From Planctomycetota bacterium (GTDB lineage: Bacteria; Planctomycetota; Planctomycetia; Isosphaerales; Isosphaeraceae): a stretch of 10,939 nt of DNA. The DNA lies in contig JAJYCH010000080.1 of the NCBI GenBank assembly GCA_021778575.1, positions 1-10,939 on the forward strand, written 5' to 3'. The notes under the pieces were generated by a model. It made no database searches, was not told the origin of the DNA, and saw nothing but the letters and a program-made list of their open reading frames with translations. Of the stretch, positions 5,610-10,939 are shown piece by piece. The first letter of the stretch is position 1. Every line of letters starts with the position of its first letter. A program made the translations under genes and the position numbers.

Positions 5610-6232
5610 TGAGAAATCCGTCTAAATATTGGACCTGGAACAAGGCGCTGATCGTCGCCTGGATCGCGCTGGTGGGTTTTGGTTTCCGGACAATGCTGGC
5701 CTACCATGCCGAGCCTGGCGACCATGGTCGGCCACCGCTCGTCTGGCCCGGTTCGGAACGGGTTCGACCCGACGGCAAACGGCCGACCCTCCTGATTTTT
5801 ATTCATCCGCGCTGCCCGTGCTCGTCGGCGAGCTTGACGGAATTGAGCCGGTTGCTCGACCGTTTCCCCGATCGGATCGCGGTGTACTTGTTCGAGTTCG
5901 AGCCCCTCGCTCCGACCGACGCCTGGTTTCGAGCCGCGCGAGGGTCCCACCGGTCGCTTCCACAAGGCACGCGAATCATCGATCAGGGGGGAGCGGAAGC
6001 CAAACGGTTTCAGGTCGCGACTTCGGGGCACGTTCTGCTTTATGACGTCAATGGGCGGCTTGGCTTTAGTGGCGGAATCACGGCGAGCCGGGGACATGAG
6101 GGGGAAAATCCCTCAGAGCAGCGACTGATCGAAGTCATCCCCGCTCCAGCAATTTCGTGCGCGACCAGGCCGGTGTTCGGCTGCATGCTCCAGTCACCGC
6201 GATCGACGGGAAAGGCCTGTCGCAATGAATGA
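5609..6232 (+). CDS. Membrane-anchored thioredoxin-fold protein with CPC motif (RedB-like)
   Basis: The product is 207 residues. A basic N-terminus (R2, K6, K12) precedes one membrane helix at about 13-30, placing the rest outside the cytoplasm. The globular part looks like a thioredoxin fold: strand LLIFIH at 61-66, then P67-R-C69-P-C71-S, i.e. a C-x-C in place of the usual C-x-x-C. Later conserved-looking blocks are ATSGHVLLYD at 137-146, FSGGITASRGHEG at 153-165 and PVFGC at 188-192. This pattern resembles proteins annotated as RedB in planctomycetes; I recall the family but cannot verify it here. A thiol-disulfide or metal-binding role is likely, the substrate unknown. TTG at 5609 is the only start that keeps the membrane helix; the next in-frame ATG (residue 29) would remove it. 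The ribosome site is weak (ACGAGA). The last 8 bases overlap the kinase gene, so the two are surely co-transcribed and probably translationally coupled. Confidence 0.72.
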   Translation: MRNPSKYWTWNKALIVAWIALVGFGFRTMLAYHAEPGDHGRPPLVWPGSERVRPDGKRPTLLIFIHPRCPCSSASLTELSRLLDRFPDRIAVYLFEFEPLAPTDAWFRAARGSHRSLPQGTRIIDQGGAEAKRFQVATSGHVLLYDVNGRLGFSGGITASRGHEGENPSEQRLIEVIPAPAISCATRPVFGCMLQSPRSTGKACRNE

Positions 6233-7757
6233 ATCCGAGGAGACCGCCGGGATTCTCGCTCGTAGCGACGAGATCGCGCGGCGACATCTGCAAACGGGTT
6301 ACCGGACCATCGACCGGTACTTTGCCGTACTATTGTTCGTCGAGTGGATAGCGGCCATGATCCTGGCGTTGACGTTCTCTCCGCTCGCCTGGGCCGGAGA
6401 GTTCAGCAAACCACATCTTCATGTCTGGATCGCTTTAATTCTTGGCGGTTTGATCGTGAGCTTACCGATCGCTTTGACGAAAATACGAACCGGCGAATTT
6501 ATAACGCGCGCCTTTATCTGTATAAGCCAGATGTTAATGGTTGGGTTGATCATTCAACTATCGGGTGGACGTCCTGAATTTCATTTTCATGTTTTCGTCT
6601 CGCTGGCCTTCCTGGCCTTCTATCTCGACTGGAGGTTACTCGCCATCGGCGGAACCGTCGTGGCGATTGACCATTTCCTGCGTGAGATCTACTGGCCTCG
6701 CTCGGTCTTTGGACTGGTGAACCCAGGTCATTGGCGCTGGGTCGAGCATTCGCTCTGGATGGTGTTCGAGGGGAGCGTTCTCTCGTTCGGGATCTCCCGA
6801 TCCCTGTTCGTGATCCGCGAGGATTCTCGTCGTGAGGCCGAGATCGAGGCAACCCGTGATCGGATCGAACGGCTTGTCGAGGAGCGAACCGCCGAACTTC
6901 TCCAGACCAATGACCAGTTGCGCCTCGAGATCATCGTCCGCCGAGTCGCCGAGATCGAGGCAATCCAGTCCCGACAGATCGCCGACAAGGCAGCGCTGAT
7001 CAAGAGCGAATTCCTGGCCAACATGAGCCATGAAATCCGCACGCCGATGAATGCCATCATCGGAATGACCGAACTGACGCTCGATATGGCCATGCCGACC
7101 GCCCAGCGTGAGAATCTCGAAATCGTCCGGCACGCCGCCAATTCGCTGCTTTTTCTGATCGACCAGATCCTCGACCTCTCCAAGATCGAAGCCAATCGGC
7201 TCGATCTTGAGTCGATCGAATTCTCACTCCGCGAGACGGTCCAGAACACGATCAAGATCCTGGCGAACTCTTCGGGCGAGAAGGGGCTTCAACTCGCGCT
7301 CGGTGTCGCGGAGAATGTCCCCCCGATCCTGGTCGGAGACCCACATCGACTCCGTCAGATCCTGATCAACCTGATCGGAAACGCGATCAAGTTCACCACC
7401 CAAGGGACGATCGCCGTCGCCGTCCGGGTCGAACACGAAGAGGCCGAATATCTCGACCTGCTGTTCTCAATTCGTGATGAAGGAATCGGTATTCCTGAGT
7501 CACGCCTCACGATAATCTTCGACCCATTTATCCAAGGCGACGGATCGACGACCCGACGTTTTGGCGGCACCGGCCTTGGACTATCCATCTGTTCGAGGCT
7601 GGTCGAGCTGATGAACGGTCGGATCTGGGTCGAGAGCGAAGTCGATCGCGGCAGTACCTTTTCCTTCACGGCGCGATTCGGGAAAGCTTCAACGAATTTT
7701 TCGAAGCTGGCGGCCGATCCCCGCCAGCGGACGCGCTCAACTGCTTCCGAAGCCTGA
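6225..7757 (+). CDS. Six-helix membrane sensor histidine kinase
   Basis: The product is 510 residues. About six hydrophobic helices span 34-192 (roughly 34-51, 67-84, 96-112, 122-138, 139-151, 176-192) with very short loops, so the sensor is membrane-embedded. It carries seven histidines: H64, H66, H120, H122, H150, H169, H175. A coiled coil (about 198-258) links to the HisKA domain with the phospho-acceptor H269 in NMSHEIRTPMNAIIG. The ATPase domain follows: N386 in LINLIGNAIKF, G1 box DEGIGIP at 418-424, FDPF at 432-435, and G2 box GGTGLGL at 447-453. It ends in a 25-residue tail with no receiver domain, although close relatives of this kinase type are often hybrids, so its response regulator must be encoded elsewhere. 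The start ATG at 6225 lies inside the end of the upstream gene (overlap ATGAATGA). Kinase function is certain; the signal (redox, metal or haem) is inference from the histidines and the CPC partner. Confidence 0.93.
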   Translation: MNESEETAGILARSDEIARRHLQTGYRTIDRYFAVLLFVEWIAAMILALTFSPLAWAGEFSKPHLHVWIALILGGLIVSLPIALTKIRTGEFITRAFICISQMLMVGLIIQLSGGRPEFHFHVFVSLAFLAFYLDWRLLAIGGTVVAIDHFLREIYWPRSVFGLVNPGHWRWVEHSLWMVFEGSVLSFGISRSLFVIREDSRREAEIEATRDRIERLVEERTAELLQTNDQLRLEIIVRRVAEIEAIQSRQIADKAALIKSEFLANMSHEIRTPMNAIIGMTELTLDMAMPTAQRENLEIVRHAANSLLFLIDQILDLSKIEANRLDLESIEFSLRETVQNTIKILANSSGEKGLQLALGVAENVPPILVGDPHRLRQILINLIGNAIKFTTQGTIAVAVRVEHEEAEYLDLLFSIRDEGIGIPESRLTIIFDPFIQGDGSTTRRFGGTGLGLSICSRLVELMNGRIWVESEVDRGSTFSFTARFGKASTNFSKLAADPRQRTRSTASEA

Positions 7758-7761
7758 CGGC

Positions 7762-10700
7762 TCAACGGTCTCCGTCGGGCAGTGCCACCTGGGTCTTGTG
7801 CATCAGATAGGCGAAGAGATCGCGAATCTCGTCAGGGCTGAGCGGGCCGAGCTGCCCTTCCGGCATCAGCGAGAGCGGCGATCCCTTGATCTCCTCGATC
7901 TCGTTACGCGGCAGGACCATCGCCTCGGTCTGTGATTGCAGGGTGATCGTCCGATCGTTGGGCGAGCGAACCAGGCCATTCAGGACCCGGCCATCACGGA
8001 GAGCGACGACCGACATCCGAAAATCCGCGTTCACCGTCGCGCTCGGGTCGACGATATTTTCGAGCAGATAGTCGAGATTGTCGCGACCCGAGCCGGTCAG
8101 GTCGGGACCGATCGCGCCACCGTGGCCGTACAGGGTATGGCACGAGGCGCAAAGCTTGTTGAATTGGACCCGGCCACGCCCCTTGTCGGCCTTCGCCAGC
8201 GTCGCACTGGTTAACTGAGTCTTCAGTCGAGCAATCTCGGCCCGTCGATCGGCCGATGTCTCGCGGATCTCTCCCCAGGTTTCGGCGAGTTGTCGCGAGA
8301 GGCCGGCGTCGTTCATGCTCCGGATCTGTCGAGCCTGGTAGCTCGAAAGATCCGCGCGAGGGATCGAGCCGCCGGCCATCTGCGTCAGTAACGCCCGGGC
8401 GAACGCGGGACGAGCGGCCAGAGTCTCGACCACCGCCGGGCGTTCGGACGGATGAAACGACCGATAATTTGCCGCGAGCGATTTGCCGATCGCCGGGTCG
8501 TCGAACAAGGCCAGCCCTTTGACGGCCGTGGAGTTCAAGAACCGAACCTTCAAGAGCTTCTCGCAAATCTCGCGAAGGTCGGGCGGACGATTCTCGATCA
8601 AGCCTTTCAGGGCGGCGCGTCGGGTCTCGAGCGCCGCCTTGTCGTCGAGCGCCAGCTTCCGGAGTGCGTCGAGCGCCCGGCCGTCGCCGAAGACGACCTG
8701 AAGCTCGCGGACCTTCTCGACCAGTGACGGCTCCGAAGAACCGGCGAGCCGAGCCGCGAAGGCATCCCAGGCGGCCGGCTTCGCGGCCTTTCGCCACCCC
8801 TGAAGTCCTTCGGTCATCCCCTTCACGACATCGGAACGGCTCGCGACGGTCCCTTGCTTGGTGAGACTCGTCAAAAGCTCGTTCAGTGCGACGGGACGGG
8901 CCTCGATCTCCTCCGTTAATCGACGGGAGATCAGCCGCAAGGTCGTCGGCCAGGAACAACCGGCTCCCAGCCGGGCCAGCGCGGAGGGATTCGATTCGCC
9001 GAGCGGGATCAGCCCGTACCAGACAAGCAGCGGCAAGTTCGGATCATTCGCGTCTTCCGTCCGTCCGAGCAACGAAGCCGCCAGCGGTTCGCGCTGAGAA
9101 ACCGGGAGCCGCTGCAAGGTCGAGGCGAGCGTCAACCGGACCAGCCCCGATCGATCCTCGCGAGCCATTTTTGCGAACCGGTCGAGCAGATCCGCCGGTA
9201 ACGGAGGTTCGACCGAGGGGCGAACACTCGTGACCGTGTCGATCACGCGCTGATCAGTCAGGAGCCGGATCGCCCAGACCCGAAGCGACTCGTGATCGTC
9301 ACTCAAGAATGACCGCAGGGTCGTCTCATCAACGGCTCCCAGTCCGAATAGCGTCCAGAGTGCTCGTAGCTTCAGGTTCACGCTGGCGCCATTAGCGAGA
9401 ACAGCCCTCAACTCCGTGACCGCGGCCGACAGATCCTCGCCGCGAGCGGCCCGGTCGAGAAGCTGACGACGGGCCGTCCGGACATGCCACTCGTTCCGAT
9501 GACCGTGAGCGACGGCCAGTTGAAACGGCGACAAACGGGGATATTCGACCAGGCTCGGCAGCTTACCGACACCTGGGTCTTGATTGGTGATCTTGTAGAT
9601 CCGGCCGGTCGACCGGAGCACGCCGTTGTTCTCATGGCATTCGCCGGCGTCGTTCCAGTCAAGCACGAAGACGCCGCCATCGGGACCGTAGCCAAGGTCG
9701 ATCCCGCGAAACTTGGGGTCGCTCGCGAAGAACCGGTCAGGCTCATGACGGCCAATGAATCCGCTGCCCACTCGTTCCAGCCGTTCCTCGTTCATCCGCC
9801 GCCCGTGAAAGTTGAGAGTGAACAACTTGCCGGTATCGGCGAGCGGCCACTGAGCCCCCTGGTAAATCATCAAGCCGCTGTGGGCGTGTCCGCCGCCGCG
9901 CCGATCGTGCTCGCCGGTGACATTCCGCGAGTCGCTCCAGTCCTTGGCGGTATCCCAGTGGAAGTGGTCGGCGTGCTGGTCGATTGCCGCGTAAGCCTTG
10001 GGGTTCAGGTCGATCGTATGCGGCCTGACGAAGTGGGCTCCGGCGATCATGTGCCAGAGGTGGCCGTTGACGGTGTTGATGAAAAAGGCTTCGCCGCGCT
10101 CGTCCCAGTCGTGCCCCCAGGGGTTGGTGGTCCCGTGGCAAAGGACCTCGAAGCGCTTCGACTTCGGGTCGAACCGCCAGATCCCGCCGGTCAAGGGGAC
10201 CCGTTCGGCCTCGGGAGTTCCCGGAACGCCGATCTTCCCCGGACTCGACGCTCCGCACCGGCCGTAGAGCCAGCCATCGAGACCCCAGCGCAGGCCGTTG
10301 GCGAAGTTATGATAATTGTCTTGCGGAACGGTAAATCCATCGAGGACGACCTCGGGAGCCGCGTCGGGCTTGTCGTCGCCGTCGCGGTCGGGGACGAACA
10401 GCAGTTGCGGCGGACAGAGCAGGTAAGCGCCTCCGAGACCGACCTCGACGCTCGTGAGCATCTGGACATCGTCGGTGAAGACGGTTCGCTTATCGTGCTT
10501 GCCGTCGCCATCGGAGTCCTCGAAAATCAGGACCCGGTCACGATGGCGGAGATCAAATCGGGCCGCGCGCTCGGCATAGGTATAATTCTCGGCGATCCAG
10601 AGTCGCCCCCGAGCATCCCAGGTCATGGCGATCGGGTTCCGGACGTCGGGCTCGGCGGCAAAAACCTCGATCTTGAACCCTTCCGCCCCCTTGAACGACG

Positions 10701-10824
10701 CCGCGGCCTGACTGGCCGGCATGACCGGAGACTTGTCGGGCTCGGTATCGATCACCTTCGGGAAATCATCAGCGGCTGCGACAGAGGTCCACGCGACCAA
10801 AAAACCGAAAATGTATCGTTTCAT
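7762..10824 (-). CDS. Secreted PVC-type dehydrogenase with HEAT-like region and C-terminal haem c
   Basis: The product is 1020 residues. A signal peptide (1-18, cut near AAA-DD) leads to an N-terminal beta-propeller-like domain of the Pirellula/Verrucomicrobium membrane-bound dehydrogenase type (about 45-415). Two acidic loops, DSDGDGKHD at 103-111 and DRDGDDKPD at 146-154, look like calcium sites. Conserved stretches include NPWGHDWDERGE (234-245) and DQHADHFHWD (282-291). Residues 430-880 are helical and HEAT-like. The C-terminal domain (about 884-1010) binds one haem c: C892-A-S-C895-H896, with M987 in SLMPEGQLG as the likely distal ligand. Family length is usual. It probably oxidises a small periplasmic substrate, perhaps a sugar or polyol, passing electrons to haem; the substrate is not known. 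The start at 10824 has GAGGA seven bases upstream, which overlaps the stop of the preceding gene, so the two form an operon. Its stop is 4 bp from the convergent kinase stop. Confidence 0.9.
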   Translation of the reverse strand: MKRYIFGFLVAWTSVAAADDFPKVIDTEPDKSPVMPASQAAASFKGAEGFKIEVFAAEPDVRNPIAMTWDARGRLWIAENYTYAERAARFDLRHRDRVLIFEDSDGDGKHDKRTVFTDDVQMLTSVEVGLGGAYLLCPPQLLFVPDRDGDDKPDAAPEVVLDGFTVPQDNYHNFANGLRWGLDGWLYGRCGASSPGKIGVPGTPEAERVPLTGGIWRFDPKSKRFEVLCHGTTNPWGHDWDERGEAFFINTVNGHLWHMIAGAHFVRPHTIDLNPKAYAAIDQHADHFHWDTAKDWSDSRNVTGEHDRRGGGHAHSGLMIYQGAQWPLADTGKLFTLNFHGRRMNEERLERVGSGFIGRHEPDRFFASDPKFRGIDLGYGPDGGVFVLDWNDAGECHENNGVLRSTGRIYKITNQDPGVGKLPSLVEYPRLSPFQLAVAHGHRNEWHVRTARRQLLDRAARGEDLSAAVTELRAVLANGASVNLKLRALWTLFGLGAVDETTLRSFLSDDHESLRVWAIRLLTDQRVIDTVTSVRPSVEPPLPADLLDRFAKMAREDRSGLVRLTLASTLQRLPVSQREPLAASLLGRTEDANDPNLPLLVWYGLIPLGESNPSALARLGAGCSWPTTLRLISRRLTEEIEARPVALNELLTSLTKQGTVASRSDVVKGMTEGLQGWRKAAKPAAWDAFAARLAGSSEPSLVEKVRELQVVFGDGRALDALRKLALDDKAALETRRAALKGLIENRPPDLREICEKLLKVRFLNSTAVKGLALFDDPAIGKSLAANYRSFHPSERPAVVETLAARPAFARALLTQMAGGSIPRADLSSYQARQIRSMNDAGLSRQLAETWGEIRETSADRRAEIARLKTQLTSATLAKADKGRGRVQFNKLCASCHTLYGHGGAIGPDLTGSGRDNLDYLLENIVDPSATVNADFRMSVVALRDGRVLNGLVRSPNDRTITLQSQTEAMVLPRNEIEEIKGSPLSLMPEGQLGPLSPDEIRDLFAYLMHKTQVALPDGDR

Positions 10825-10831
10825 CGGTGCA

Positions 10832-10836
10832 TCCTC
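10832..10836 (-). promoter_or_regulatory. Ribosome-binding site overlapping the upstream stop codon
   Basis: On the minus strand GAGGA (10836 down to 10832) shares two bases with the TGA that ends the upstream gene (10837-10835), and is spaced 7 bases from the ATG at 10824. Ribosomes finishing the upstream gene would sit on this site, which suggests translational coupling. Confidence 0.6.
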
Positions 10837-10939
10837 ATTTCAGTCCATAGAAATGGATCGCGTTGTCGCGAAAGAGCTTCGCCTGATGTTCGGCCGGATC
10901 ATCGCGGACGATGGTCTTGAGAGTCTCGACCCACGCCCG
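10835..10939 (-). CDS. C-terminal end of a probable amidohydrolase (partial)
   Basis: Only the last 34 codons lie in the window; the gene continues past its right edge. The tail begins RAWVETLKTIV and ends FRDNAIHFYGLK. A pattern of aspartate/proline, then an F-x-x-N-A-x-x-F-Y ending, is typical of the last helix of TIM-barrel amidohydrolases (Amidohydro_2 group), where it describes the residues after the barrel. Such genes often neighbour PVC-type dehydrogenases in planctomycetes. The ten-base gap to the next start and the shared ribosome site mean the two are co-transcribed. With so short a stretch the family is probable, not certain, and the substrate cannot be given. Confidence 0.6.
   Translation of the reverse strand, partial: RAWVETLKTIVRDDPAEHQAKLFRDNAIHFYGLK

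Noticed and set aside
5341..5643. Minus-strand open frame of 100 codons in the divergent intergenic region
   Set aside because: No ribosome site, no recognisable domain, and its start lies inside the opposite-strand CPC-protein gene.
7994..8959. Minus-strand open frame of 321 codons in another frame of the dehydrogenase gene
   Set aside because: Its translation is dominated by Arg, Gly, Ser and Asp, typical of a shifted frame, and the real frame carries haem and HEAT-like signatures throughout.
9484..10920. Plus-strand open frame of 478 codons opposite the dehydrogenase gene
   Set aside because: It is wholly antisense to a strongly supported gene, has no ribosome site, and its translation shows no fold-like pattern. 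Long antisense frames are expected in GC-rich coding DNA.
1..10939. CRISPR array, phage genes or transposase
   Set aside because: No regularly spaced direct repeats and no protein with integrase, transposase or capsid features were seen on either strand.

Overview
The window most likely comes from a planctomycete, probably of the Isosphaeraceae or a relative. Three things point there: a 1020-residue secreted protein of the Pirellula/Verrucomicrobium type (membrane-bound dehydrogenase fold, HEAT-like middle, C-terminal haem c), a secreted DUF1080 protein, and FHA plus STAS signalling domains in one soluble protein. The DNA is GC-rich by eye, around 60 percent. This is placement by gene content; no search was run.

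Layout. Positions 1-99 hold two inverted copies of a small near-palindrome (REP- or MITE-like). A candidate promoter and a perfect 16-bp palindrome follow, then a secreted DUF1080 (3-keto-disaccharide hydrolase family) gene at 215-829 (+). It converges, with 2 bp between stops, on two minus-strand genes: a secreted serine beta-lactamase/DD-peptidase-like protein (832-2241) and, upstream of it, a secreted Spy/CpxP-like protein with LxLSxxQ motifs (2353-3372). Next on the minus strand is a cytoplasmic STAS-FHA-STAS protein (3582-5117). A 491-bp non-coding stretch (5118-5608), unusually rich in inverted repeats, separates it from a divergent pair on the plus strand: a membrane-anchored thioredoxin-fold protein with a CPC motif (5609-6232, TTG start) and a six-helix membrane histidine kinase (6225-7757) that overlaps it by 8 bp. 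The kinase converges, with 4 bp between stops, on the large dehydrogenase/cytochrome c gene (7762-10824, -). Ten bases upstream of that gene is the end of another gene (10835-10939, -), whose tail resembles an amidohydrolase.

How the genes may work together. The dehydrogenase-cytochrome and amidohydrolase pair looks like an operon for oxidising a small extracytoplasmic substrate, with electrons leaving through haem c. The DUF1080 protein belongs to a family associated with 3-keto-sugar hydrolysis, so the two window ends could serve related carbohydrate chemistry, though they are 7 kb apart and not co-transcribed. The CPC protein and kinase look like a coupled redox or metal sensing pair: one domain faces the periplasm, and the kinase has a histidine-rich membrane sensor but no receiver domain. 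The STAS-FHA-STAS protein has an architecture I do not recognise as a named system. It could link Ser/Thr phosphorylation (FHA) to a partner-switching-type output (STAS).

No tRNA, rRNA, CRISPR array, insertion sequence with a transposase, or phage gene was seen. The most unusual material is the STAS-FHA-STAS protein, the CPC protein/kinase pair, and the structured DNA at 1-181 and 5118-5609.
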